DNA of 64,000 nt from Panorpa germanica (taxonomy: Eukaryota > Arthropoda > Insecta > Mecoptera > Panorpidae): assembly GCA_963678705.1 (NCBI GenBank), contig OY783212.1:682001-746000 (forward strand), in the 5' to 3' direction. This document shows positions 13,401-24,173 of the stretch, one piece after another (positions within the stretch are counted from its first letter, which is position 1; the number at the start of each line of letters is the position of its first letter). Under the pieces are notes generated by a model, which was not told where the DNA came from, ran no database searches, and was given only the letters and a program-made list of their open reading frames with translations. Position numbers and translations under genes: made by a program.

Positions 13401-16400
13401 AAAAAAGTCCATGAATTTTTAGAAGCCCTTATAAAATCCACAAATGTTGGTATATTTCAAATTTATTAACACAGTTCGTCTTCTTAAAGCCTAAAGCATA
13501 TAACTGCATCAAAAGATATTAAGAAATCAATAATTATTTTTTTTGAAAAAAAAAGTCCATGAATTTTTAGAAGCCCTTATAAAATCCACAAATGTTGGTA
13601 TATTTCAAATTTATTAACACAGTTCGTCTTCTTAAAGCCTAAAGCATATAACTGCATCAAAAGATATTAAGAAATCAATAATTATTTTTTTTGAAAAAAA
13701 AGTCCATGAATTTTTAGAAGCCCTTATAAAATCCACAAATGTTGGTATATTTCAAATTTATTAACACAGTTCGTCTTCTTAAAGCCTAAAGCATATAACT
13801 GCATCAAAAGATATTAAGAAATCAATAATTATTTTTTTTGAAAAAAAAGTCCATGAATTTTTAGAAGCCCTTATAAAATCCACAAATGTTGGTATATTTC
13901 AAATTTATTAACACAGTTCGTCTTCTTAAAGCCTAAAGCATATAACTGCATCAAAAGATATTAAGAAATCAATAATTATTTTTTTTGAAAAAAAAAGTCC
14001 ATGAATTTTTAGAAACCCTTATAAAATCCACAAATGTTGGTATATTTCAAATTTATTAACACAGTTCGTCTTCCTAAAGCCTAAAGCATATAACTGCATC
14101 AAAAGATATTAAGAAATCAATAATTATTTTTTTTGAAAAAAAAGTCCATGAATTTTTAGAAGCCCTTATAAAATCCACAAATGTTGGTATATTTCAAATT
14201 TATTAACACAGTTCGTCTTCTTAAAGCCTAAAGCATATAACTGCATCAAAAGATATTAAGAAATCAATAATTATTTTTTTTGAAAAAAAAAGTCCATGAA
14301 TTTTTAGAAACCCTTATAAAATCCACAAATGTTGGTATATTTCAAATTTATTAACACAGTTCGTCTTCTTAAAGCCTAAAGCATATAACTGCATCAAAAG
14401 ATATTAAGAAATCAATAATTATTTTTTTTGAAAAAAAAAGTCCATGAATTTTTAGAAACCCTTATAAAATCCACAAATGTTGGTATATTTCAAATTTATT
14501 AACACAGTTCGTCTTCTTAAAGCCTAAAGCATATAACTGCATCAAAAGATATTAAGAAATCAATAATTATTTTTTTTGAAAAAAAAGTCCATGAATTTTT
14601 AGAAGCCCTTATAAAATCCACAAATGTTGGTATATTTCAAATTTATTAACACAGTTCGTCTTCTTAAAGCCTAAAGCATATAACTGCATCAAAAGATATT
14701 AAGAAATCAATAATTATTTTTTTTGAAAAAAAAGTCCATGAATTTTTAGAAGCCCTTATAAAATCCACAAATGTTGGTATATTTCAAATTTATTAACACA
14801 GTTCGTCTTCTTAAAGCCTAAAGCATATAACTGCATCAAAAGATATTAAGAAATCAATAATTATTTTTTTTGAAAAAAAAGTCCATGAATTTTTAGAAAC
14901 CCTTATAAAATCCACAAATGTTGGTATATTTCAAATTTATTAACACAGTTCGTCTTCTTAAAGCCTAAAGCATATAACTGCATCAAAAGATATTAAGAAA
15001 TCAATAATTATTTTTTTTGAAAAAAAAGTCCATGAATTTTTAGAAACCCTTATAAAATCCACAAATGTTGGTATATTTCAAATTTATTAACACAGTTCGT
15101 CTTCTTAAAGCCTAAAGCATATAACTGCATCAAAAGATATTAAGAAATCAATAATTATTTTTTTTGAAAAAAAAGTCCATGAATTTTTAGAAACCCTTAT
15201 AAAATCCACAAATGTTGGTATATTTCAAATTTATTAACACAGTTCGTCTTCTTAAAGCCTAAAGCATATAACTGCATCAAAAGATATTAAGAAATCAATA
15301 ATTATTTTTTTTGAAAAAAAAGTCCATGAATTTTTAGAAACCCTTATAAAATCCACAAATGTTGGTATATTTCAAATTTATTAACACAGTTCGTCTTCTT
15401 AAAGCCTAAAGCATATAACTGCATCAAAAGATATTAAGAAATCAATAATTATTTTTTTTGAAAAAAAAGTCCATGAATTTTTAGAAGCCCTTATAAAATC
15501 CACAAATGTTGGTATATTTCAAATTTATTAACACAGTTCGTCTTCTTAAAGCCTAAAGCATATAACTGCATCAAAAGATATTAAGAAATCAATAATTATT
15601 TTTTTTGAAAAAAAAAGTCCATGAATTTTTAGAAACCCTTATAAAATCCACAAATGTTGGTATATTTCAAATTTACTAACACAGTTCGTCTTCCTAAAGC
15701 CTAAAGCATATAACTGCATCAAAAGATATTAAGAAATCAATAATTATTTTTTTTGAAAAAAAAGTCCATGAATTTTTAGAAGCCCTTATAAAATCCACAA
15801 ATGTTGGTATATTTCAAATTTATTAACACAGTTCGTCTTCTTAAAGCCTAAAGCATATAACTGCATCAAAAGATATTAAGAAATCAATAATTATTTTTTT
15901 TGAAAAAAAAAGTCCATGAATTTTTAGAAACCCTTATAAAATCCACAAATGTTGGTATATTTCAAATTTATTAACACAGTTCGTCTTCTTAAAGCCTAAA
16001 GCATATAACTGCATCAAAAGATATTAAGAAATCAATAATTATTTTTTTTGAAAAAAAAAGTCCATGAATTTTTAGAAACCCTTATAAAATCCACAAATGT
16101 TGGTATATTTCAAATTTATTAACACAGTTCGTCTTCTTAAAGCCTAAAGCATATAACTGCATCAAAAGATATTAAGAAATCAATAATTATTTTTTTTGAA
16201 AAAAAAGTCCATGAATTTTTAGAAGCCCTTATAAAATCCACAAATGTTGGTATATTTCAAATTTATTAACACAGTTCGTCTTCTTAAAGCCTAAAGCATA
16301 TAACTGCATCAAAAGATATTAAGAAATCAATAATTATTTTTTTTGAAAAAAAAAGTCCATGAATTTTTAGAAACCCTTATAAAATCCACAAATGTTGGTA

Positions 16401-19400
16401 TATTTCAAATTTATTAACACAGTTCGTCTTCCTAAAGCCTAAAGCATATAACTGCATCAAAAGATATTAAGAAATCAATAATTATTTTTTTTGAAAAAAA
16501 AGTCCATGAATTTTTAGAAGCCCTTATAAAATCCACAAATGTTGGTATATTTCAAATTTATTAACACAGTTCGTCTTCTTAAAGCCTAAAGCATATAACT
16601 GCATCAAAAGATATTAAGAAATCAATAATTATTTTTTTTGAAAAAAAAAGTCCATGAATTTTTAGAAACCCTTATAAAATCCACAAATGTTGGTATATTT
16701 CAAATTTATTAACACAGTTCGTCTTCCTAAAGCCTAAAGCATATAACTGCATCAAAAGATATTAAGAAATCAATAATTATTTTTTTTGAAAAAAAAGTCC
16801 ATGAATTTTTAGAAGCCCTTATAAAATCCACAAATGTTGGTATATTTCAAATTTATTAACACAGTTCGTCTTCTTAAAGCCTAAAGCATATAACTGCATC
16901 AAAAGATATTAAGAAATCAATAATTATTTTTTTTGAAAAAAAAAGTCCATGAATTTTTAGAAACCCTTATAAAATCCACAAATGTTGGTATATTTCAAAT
17001 TTATTAACACAGTTCGTCTTCCTAAAGCCTAAAGCATATAACTGCATCAAAAGATATTAAGAAATCAATAATTATTTTTTTTGAAAAAAAAGTCCATGAA
17101 TTTTTAGAAGCCCTTATAAAATCCACAAATGTTGGTATATTTCAAATTTATTAACACAGTTCGTCTTCTTAAAGCCTAAAGCATATAACTGCATCAAAAG
17201 ATATTAAGAAATCAATAATTATTTTTTTTGAAAAAAAAAGTCCATGAATTTTTAGGAACCCTTATAAAATCCACAAATGTTGGTATATTTTAAATTTATT
17301 AACACAGTTCGTCTTCTTAAAGCCTAAAGCATATAACTGCATCAAAAGATATTAAGAAATCAATAATTATTTTTTTTGAAAAAAAAAGTCCATGAATTTT
17401 TAGAAACCCTTATAAAATCCACAAATGTTGAAATATTTCAATCCTTTTAACACAGTTCTTCTTCTTAAAGTTTAGTGGATATAACTGTATTAAAAGTTTT
17501 CAAAGATCCTAAATTTTCTCTAGAAAGAAATGTCCATGAATTTAAAAAAGGTCGCATAGAAACCTAAAAAGCATTGATGTTTAAAGTGTAATAAAGCAGT
17601 TGCATCAAACCATGAAAAACAAATAAACTCTTATTTTAGGAAAAAGCCTATAAATATAGGAAAGATTACAAAAAGCCAGAACATTAGTTTATCAATTTAA
17701 CGTGTAGCGGATATTTCTCTATTAAAAATTAGACAAATAAGAAATAAGATTTCTATAACAAACGTATAATATACACCCATTGCTAGGCAATGGGGCGAAG
17801 AGCTAGTATATTGATAAAGTGGGTTACTAGAACTTCAAATGTTCAATTATTTTTTAATAACTCCTTATATTTCAGGAGATATTAACAAGTCTCTTTAATT
17901 ATTAAAGGGTTTCAATGTTGTACACATTCCAAATGCTTCACAACAGCTGCCAACCTTACAGCTCATAAATCTCTGCTATATATATTTATATATCAAAGTT
18001 TTAAATATTATTTCCAACTATTTCAAGGAACAATAAAATTTCAATATTATGTCTGCCGTAACAGGGTTAAATAAAATAAAAACTTATTATTCTTTGACTT
18101 GACTTGATTCTTTCGACTACCAGCAGCTACAAAACATTACCACAGCACTGACCTACTCAACAAATAACTGACGTTAAAATGCATTTCACGTCATACAAAT
18201 ATGGCCGACCATTTCTAGCGCTAAAACTACAATTCAAATTTTTAATTGATATATCTCCGTCAGCATTTAGATATTTAATAAAATAGACACGCCTCAATCA
18301 ATTTCAATAAACAATTGAAAAATCGACCACTAATAAATGAGGACACAAGCCCATTTTCTCTGCTAACAATAAATAGTCCAACGCGCTACATCAATGACAA
18401 GACGCTTGTTTTATGAGACAGGTTTTTATTTTTCCAGCGTACGTATGGCAAAAAGTAACCGTCTCTACAGCCAGCTCGTTCACGGGCAACGCCGTGGTGG
18501 CAGGTACCGACGTTAATAAAGATGTCCTCTACGTCGGCAGAGCGGAGCACAACAAGGAGTTGCTGCCATGCAAAGTGAATCCCAAAGCCAGGAAAGCATG
18601 CGTGCCCTACGGAGGGAAAGAAGTGGAAGTCAACAGCTTCGAGGTGGGCACATACGCGGCTGGAGAGGAGAGACGAAAAGGGATAACAGTTAAAATTCAC
18701 AATACGTTTTATGTGTTTACAGATGTACCTGAAGCAAACAACAACCCAAGTGGCTATGCAGGACAAATGGGTATCGGCAAGTAATGGGGCCGTGCCAGCT
18801 GGTGCTGTAGTTGTTGGACACACTGCAACTGGGGAGTCTTTGTACATGGGGAGAGCATCTCATAAAGGATCTGTCACGCCTGGAAAAGTATGGCCTGTTT
18901 GCTTCTGCTAGAATATAATTATTCACTTTAAAAAGTGTTACTAACTAATTGTTTTAAACTTTCTAATTGCAGGTACAAGCCTCCCATGGCTGCTTGTATA
19001 TTCCATTCGATAGGCAGGAGCATAGCTTCAAGCAGTACGAAGTCCTAGTGCTAGAGGAAGTTATAAGTAAGTCAATCATATTTAGCTGACCTTGAATGTT
19101 TCTTCCATAGATTGCTTCCTAGTACTCATTATATTAGTTGTTATTATAGTTGCCGTAGCATATTTGTAAGGGGCAGAGAGTTAAACAATATCTACAAAAT
19201 TTTCATTTCAGCCTATTCTTGGCAACCAGTTACTGTAACAACAGCTGCGACTTTCGTGGACCGAGCAGTTAAAGCCGGTAAAGATCTAGACGGTTCTGAC
19301 ATCTTTGTAGGAAGAGCAACTCACAAAGGTGAAGTTCTTCCCGCGAAAGTAATACCAAAAAATAAAAAGGCATGTGTTTGTACTGGAGGAGATGAAATTG

Positions 19401-19983
19401 AAGTTACCAGTTTTGAGGTCAGAGAAAATACAATTTCATAAAATGATTTTTTATATATTTCTTACTAGGTTATATATTTTAGATGTATTTGAGACAAAAT
19501 GCATTTGCAAGCGCAACAAAGGAAAAATGGATTGCAGATAGCAATGGAAAAGTTCCTGCAGGAGCGTTAAAAGTTGGAAAAACAATAACTGGGGAAGATT
19601 TGTACGTGGGGAGGACGCAACATAAAGGAACTGTTACTCCTGGAAAAGTAAGACGCGTTAGAAAAGTATACTAACAGTTATAATAGTAAAAAATGATGTA
19701 TCACACACACACTCCTATGCATCTCTGTTCAGTAAAAGAGATCGGCAAATCGTCGGACTTGACCTTATTTTTGATTCGTCAAGGAATCCTCGTTACATTT
19801 TTTTCTATTGTTTACTGGTGGTGACTGGATAGTTTAAGTAACATTTACTTCAAAACGTTCTTATTTTTCTGATCATTTTCTTTTATTTCAATTCAGATTC
19901 ACGCGGCACATGGATGCTTGTACATTCCATTCGACGGACACGAGCTCTCCTTTAAGCAGTATGAAGTCCTGACAATTGTATAA
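7498..19983 (+). CDS. DM9-domain protein, duplicated module (four repeats)
   Basis: Exons: 7498-7504 (ATG TCA G only), 18438-18643, 18723-18887, 18973-19066, 19212-19417, 19483-19647, 19897-19983. They sum to 930 nt, 309 aa. DM9 proteins are small cytosolic or secreted proteins; several bind glycans or respond to infection in arthropods and molluscs. Each module has a Trp-containing start (YVWQKVTV, YSWQPVTV), LYVGRA or IFVGRA, a mid-exon KACVPYGG or KACVCTGG, a second half with VPAGA and LYMGRASHKG or LYVGRTQHKG, and an end with HGCLYIPFD and KQYEVL. Exons 2-4 and 5-7 are the same module, with equal lengths for the first two exons (206 and 165 nt) and the same phase-1 entry, so exons were duplicated in tandem. 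No signal peptide is seen. The 10.9-kb first intron contains a MITE and a satellite-bearing Helitron. The alternative of two separate genes is less likely, because the A|GTAAGT donor restores the frame. Confidence 0.85.
7574..8124 (-). mobile_element. AATGGGCTTGTGTCC MITE, copy C
   Basis: Inverted relative to copies A, B, F and G: it starts AATGGGCTTGTGTCCTATG and runs to the CTCCGTCAATATTTACATAT block, where the distal terminus is missing. It lies in DM9 intron 1, upstream of copy D. Confidence 0.8.
8427..10545 (+). repeat. 147-bp satellite, left array (about 14 units)
   Basis: GAAAAATTATTG recurs at 8427, 8574, 8721, 8868, 9015 and on to about 10485, a 147-bp period. Units 1 and 3 share AAGGAGTTGAACTG, while units 2 and 4 and later ones have AAGAAGACGAACTG, so a two-unit block was duplicated. 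Each unit holds a dyad, GATGCAGTT ... AACTGCATT. The last unit (10485 on) is diverged. Confidence 0.95.
10735..17470 (-). repeat. 147-bp satellite, right array (about 46 units, opposite orientation)
   Basis: GTCCATGAATTTTTAG recurs at 10756, 10903, 11050, 11197 and on to 17388 with a period of about 147 bp. Relative to the left array the units are reversed. They form a distinct subfamily (GCTTTAGGCTTT where the left array has TCATTTATAATT; about 80% alike by eye). Variant sites (AAACCC/AAGCCC; CTTCTT/CTTCCT) recur in blocks, showing higher-order repeats. The first and last units are the most diverged. Confidence 0.95.
17776..17806 (+). other. Helitron 3' terminal hairpin and CTAG end
   Basis: CCCATTGC (17776-17783), loop TAG, GCAATGGG (17787-17794) form a perfect 8-bp stem. 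Eight bases later CTAG (17803-17806) ends the element, followed by host T. This is the structure that defines Helitron 3' ends. Confidence 0.9.
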
Positions 19984-20460
19984 ACAGGACAATCTTATGA
20001 AGCATCTCACACTTCTTTGAAATATATAAAAATATAAACATTGATTTGGAGAAATATTATAGAGACTATATATATAGTTTAATGTAATATTATAATTTAA
20101 ATTAAATTAAGTGAATATCATTTTTAAATATGAAAGTAGTTTTTTATTTAAAAAAGTTGTAAGAATAATTAGCACAAATGAAACTTACTAGCGACATCTA
20201 TTAAAAAGTAGCTTACAAGTATATTTCATTGCGCCTGAACTGTTTGCAACATATAAACACTGTACTTATTTAAAGTTTAAAATAGTTAAAGTAAAATGAT
20301 GCTTCTTCTAAGAAACAGGACAAACAATATATTAAATAAATTTAAGAATAAAGCGAACAATTTGATATTTTTGCTAAAATTCAAGTAGTAGACATGCTTG
20401 AATAATAACAATATTTTAATTTGGAAATGTAATATAGGAAGATCGTTTAATTAATATAAA
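19984..20460. other. Convergent 3' flanks of the DM9 gene and a protease homologue
   Basis: AT-rich DNA between the DM9 stop codon and the stop codon of the minus-strand protease homologue. No gene or repeat recognised. Confidence 0.6.
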
Positions 20461-22942
20461 TTAGGGCCACACGATGCTTGAAATCCAGTCTACGTAATGG
20501 GACACTCTAGTGTAGACAGCGGGGACGTCGTTAATGTTGCATCCAACTCCTAGGGAAGTCACACCCACGACGCTGTACATGCAGTCAATTCCGCCCTTCT
20601 GAGGCACTACAAGTGGTCCTGCACCCTGTATGACAAAAGCTGTGTGATTATACCCGATATATAAAAAATAATATATAAAATTACCCGATTTACTAACCTG
20701 GCAGATCTCATTCCCTTTTTCATGGTGACCAGCACAGAGTTGAGATTCGTTGACAATGCCTTGCTTTAGATGTCTAGAGATGTACGGCTCATACGCAACT
20801 CTGCATTGTTCGTTGTCAAAGAATTCAACATTCACCTGATTTAAAATTAGAATGAAATTACGATAAAGTGATATAACTATTTAGGTCTTAAAATTATAAG
20901 TCGTCTACCTTTTGAAGATTGTCGTGCCTTTCTCCACCCGTCTCTGTGTTACCCCATCCTAACAAAATGGCAAATTTCTCCTCAATGACGGGGTCCCAGT
21001 TCAAACAAGCAGGGAAAACGTAGCTACTTAGCGTTACTCTATTACAAAAGCAAAGTTACTTTAGACATATGTTTTTGAGATATGTTATTCGCATAATGCA
21101 AAACTTACTTCTCTTTAAGTTGGACGAGGCCAATGTCGTTGTATTTCCCATTCTTTATAGCGTAATCTGGGTAAACGAAAGTCTTTGACACTTCGTAATC
21201 TTTAGATTTTGCGTCATCGTTTTCATCACTCAAGTCCAATTCTCCAACTCTAACTACTTTAAGTGAAAGGCTGAAATATAACAATTTAAATATGGTTAGA
21301 AATATGGCAATGTAACTAATTACAGGTACTGCAACCCTAATTTCATTATTTTCGTACCCTCTAGCTTGTAAACAATGACCTGAAGTCAATACAAACTCAT
21401 CACTGATCAAGGTGCCGGTGCAGCTCCATCTTATGGGAGAATCCTCGTTACCAGAATCTGCATAGCCAAGAGCAACCTGAAATTACGAAAAAGTAACGGT
21501 TAGCTTAAAAGAATCCGAAGCCTAAAGAGACAAAGAAGTGGTTTGTGAATTAAACAAAGCAATATAAACAATTTTCTTTTACCACATTTGGAAATTCTTT
21601 TGCGGCTGCATTTGAATTGTATAATAAAATCTCGCCGCCGATTTTTTGGCCACATTGGATGGGTTTACCGTCATCTAGTTTGGAGTCTGATCCGTATGCC
21701 AATTTACTGTACTCGACGCATTCTATAGGTATAAAAATAATATGAATTCACTTATGTATAATATTAAAATGTAAAATGTAAATAGACAATTCTTACTTTC
21801 GTATGCTTTGTTTCCAGGTGACACAGGATCTGTTAAAATATATATTTGATTTAAAATAATTTATATTTTTTATTGAGTAAGATACTTAATTATTTTATTA
21901 ATTTATTTATTTGACGCCTGACAGCAGGCAACTACAATGCCTTTGTTTACGAAATGTATATAACTAACAATTCAAGATAAGTTGTTATACTTTATTTAAT
22001 AACAACTTAATAAAAAATAGTATTTACTGTTAAAAAAAGCAATTTTTTTTAGCAAAAAGCAAATAAGTACATATTTATGAAGGTTAAACTGTTGCGGTTT
22101 GGATTATTTATAATTAAACTTGATTATTTTTATGTTATTGTATTTATCATTTGATGTTTAACGCGGGTTTTACCGGCTATTAATTTACCAGATTTTTATA
22201 TTTTGTTTGTGTAACATGAAAAACCCACCAGCACTGCCAGTAAATACTTAGCTTGACAGCTTGCATAATAATATGCGATAATTCAGAAATGAGATAAAAA
22301 AAAAGACGTTCAACGGCAGAAAGTGATGACCATTAACTTATGCATTTTTTGAAACAATTTCTAGAGCTTTCAAATTCTTAGCGATCTTAATACATATTCA
22401 ATACGTCAGCTATAGTTCAAATCACGAGAGTTCGGCGGTGACTTATACTTAAAAGAGGTTATAAGAGCGGGATAAATCTATAATACAATAATGAATTTTA
22501 TCTTATTTGTTTCTATATACATTATAGAAAAATAAGTGAGTCAGTGCTTTTTAGTTATACCGGCAGTTTATACCCCACAACTTGTTTCAAGTAAGAGTCG
22601 CCGCCGAACTCTCGTAATTTGAACTATATCTGGATTTCGCAACTGACTGACAATAGTGATGTAAAAAAAGATAGCCGTCTGTGGTCTGATCGATACTATT
22701 GGTAATTGTTATCATAAAGTTCAAAAGCTATCTGGGCAATTATTCTTATTAATATTAACATTAATTAAATACAGAATGTAACAATAGACAATAAACTTCT
22801 TTCAATAGTAAAGCAAAATAAAGTATTTTCAATAAAATATTATTACAAAATATGTCAGTGCGTACTTACCAGAGGAAACTTCATGGCTTATGAATAAAAC
22901 AAGTACGCTACAGTATAAAAACAATTGGATTCGTTTTTCCAT
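20461..22942 (-). CDS. Clip-less Snake-type serine protease homologue, catalytic Ser lost
   Basis: Minus strand. The first exon, 22942-22870, encodes signal peptide MEKRIQLFLYCSVLVLFISH; the 33-nt second exon is 21829-21797. Further exons lie near 21724-21583, 21475-21356, 21272-21108, 21037-20910, 20835-20699 and 20625-20461. There is no clip exon. TSGHC (His57) and YNDIGL (Asp102) are kept. The activation region reads CGQKIGGEILLYNSNAAAKE where active paralogues have L|VVGG, so it cannot be activated in the usual way. The last exon reads GAGPLVVPQ after ...NEICQ, against GDSGGPLQV in active copies: the Gly-Asp is missing as in the 3322-5636 gene, and Ser195 has become Gly. Position 189 is Glu. 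It ends IVWP-stop. The protein cannot be a serine protease; SPHs commonly act as cofactors for prophenoloxidase activation (family knowledge, not shown here). Confidence 0.88.
22411..22628 (+). mobile_element. TA-flanked MITE, complete copy
   Basis: 218 bp with terminal inverted repeats of about 33 bp: TATAGTTCAAATCACGAGAG at left, its inverse CTCTCGTAATTTGAACTATA at right. It lies in intron 1 of the clip-less homologue. TA targets and this size suggest a Tc1/mariner-type MITE. Confidence 0.85.
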
Positions 22943-23040
22943 TGTGTGTAACAATTGTGCGAGGACAAGAACAAACACGGTAAAAGCAGCGTAACGCTGT
23001 CAATGTCAGACAATTGATTGTTGATCAACTTGTTGCACAA

Positions 23041-23050
23041 TTTATATAAA
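23041..23050 (-). promoter_or_regulatory. Possible TATA box of the protease homologue at 20461-22942
   Basis: TTTATATAAA lies about 100 bp upstream of the start codon on the minus strand. No convincing initiator is visible about 30 bp downstream, so this is a weak call. Confidence 0.3.
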
Positions 23051-23330
23051 CCCATCTTGACAAGGGGAGGCGCGACGAATATTGCCGATGCGGTAAGAAA
23101 CCGGTTCCCTCGCTCCCCACCAAGCCACATTTTATCATCTCTCTAATTTAATCATGTCTTTAATTATACATAATTTAATTATTTATGATGTTTTTTTTAC
23201 GGTATAAACATGTTTATACCGTAGGCTGTCACTCGAAGTGATACCAATTAAAAATAATGTAATTTCGTATTAGGCAGATCATTATGTCTCTTACACTGGA
23301 ATCACAATGGCACAACTACGTTAATTCTTT

Positions 23331-23803
23331 TTAGGCCCTCCGCAACCGACGGGACAGGCTGCAAACCTTAGCCCCGAATCTACCCGAAGCGAATGTGATT
23401 ACAACTGTTGTTAGTGAGAGATCGAACGTGTATGCGAGTGAGATAAAACACGAGGAAAGGCACACGAGTCGGCTGATTGCGAACTAAACGCGAAACGAAG
23501 TTTTCATGTCGAGCCGTGTATCGTGACTCTATAGAATTTTTAACAATAGCAATACAGGGAATATTTGATTGTATGTATGTATTTAAATACTTTTCGTAAA
23601 CATCTCTGTTGATGATGTCATCATGAAACCAACAGTGCCCTGCGACCGAGAAATCTAGTCGCTGAATATATGATCAAAACCAGTTTCAAATCAGTTTAGT
23701 TACGTTCGTGCCGTGTGTTTTATCTCACTCGTAAACACGTTGGTTCTTTTACTAACAACACAGTTGTAATCACATTCTCTTTGGGCAAATTCGGACGGCC
23801 TTA
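23331..23803. mobile_element. Harbinger-like MITE, complete copy 2
   Basis: Element 23334-23800 flanked by TTA on both sides (23331-23333, 23801-23803). The ends are GGCCCTCCG and CGGACGGCC (inverted). Inside lie the same AACCTTAGCCCCGAATCT and GTGAGATAAAACACG blocks as in copy 1, plus GTGTTTTATCTCACTC in inverse. TTA duplication and GG-start ends fit PIF/Harbinger MITEs. It lies between two minus-strand protease genes. Confidence 0.8.
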
Positions 23804-24173
23804 GTCAGACGACCGAGAGTAGCGCGCAGTCTGTTCGTTGACTGTAATCTACTCAATATAGAGTTGTGTATTTTAGTTGTTTCTCATTAGCACATTTTAT
23901 TAAGAAAACAAGCTTGTACTTTAATGTTTATCAACACTGTACAGTGCACAACTCTGCACAGAACGTAAGACGATCCTTTCTTTACGATTGTAAAGAAAAT
24001 ATATGTTTATAAAAATGAATATGAAAGTTTTATTATTTTATTTATATACTGTGTTTTATTACTTGAAAATTACGTTGAAAAAAATTCAAGATTATGTAAA
24101 AACATGTTATTTTATTCTTAAATACAAAAGTGAAAATAGTCGTTACATATTTTAATAGTAAATATAGAAGTTT
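23804..24173. other. Intergenic, 3' flank of protease
   Basis: 370 bp between the MITE and the stop codon of the next protease. Nothing recognised beyond AT-rich 3'-flank sequence. Confidence 0.5.

Larger units (their letters stand above)
8404..17806 (+). mobile_element. Non-autonomous Helitron loaded with satellite DNA
   Basis: 9,403 bp. The 5' end is TCCTATATTATAATG (TC start) and the 3' end is CTAG at 17803-17806, preceded by an 8-bp hairpin. It inserted between A (8403) and T (17807) of a MITE with no target duplication. All four are hallmarks of Helitrons. No Rep/helicase ORF is present, so it is non-autonomous. Apart from about 23 bp at the 5' end and about 340 bp at the 3' end, the interior is 147-bp tandem repeats in two opposed arrays. 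Helitron families with central tandem repeats that grow into satellites are known in insects. It lies in sense orientation in the DM9 intron. Confidence 0.9.
8360..18355 (-). mobile_element. AATGGGCTTGTGTCC MITE, copy D, split by a Helitron
   Basis: The left 44 bp (8360-8403, ending GTGTACTA) and the right 549 bp (17807-18355, starting TATATTGATAAAG and ending GGACACAAGCCCATT) join exactly into the sequence seen in intact copies. Everything between is the Helitron at 8404-17806. The terminal repeats are imperfect (AATGGGTTTGTGTCC at left). Confidence 0.88.

Noticed and set aside
8427-17470. Possible CRISPR-like array
   Set aside because: Units are contiguous 147-bp tandem repeats with no unique spacers, in a eukaryote. 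This is satellite DNA.
8404-17806. Long terminal repeat or retroelement origin for the large repeat block
   Set aside because: No terminal direct repeats, no target duplication and no coding domains; the ends fit a Helitron.
18386-18847. 153-codon minus-strand frame opposite the DM9 exons
   Set aside because: Antisense shadow of well-supported DM9 exons, with no domain of its own.
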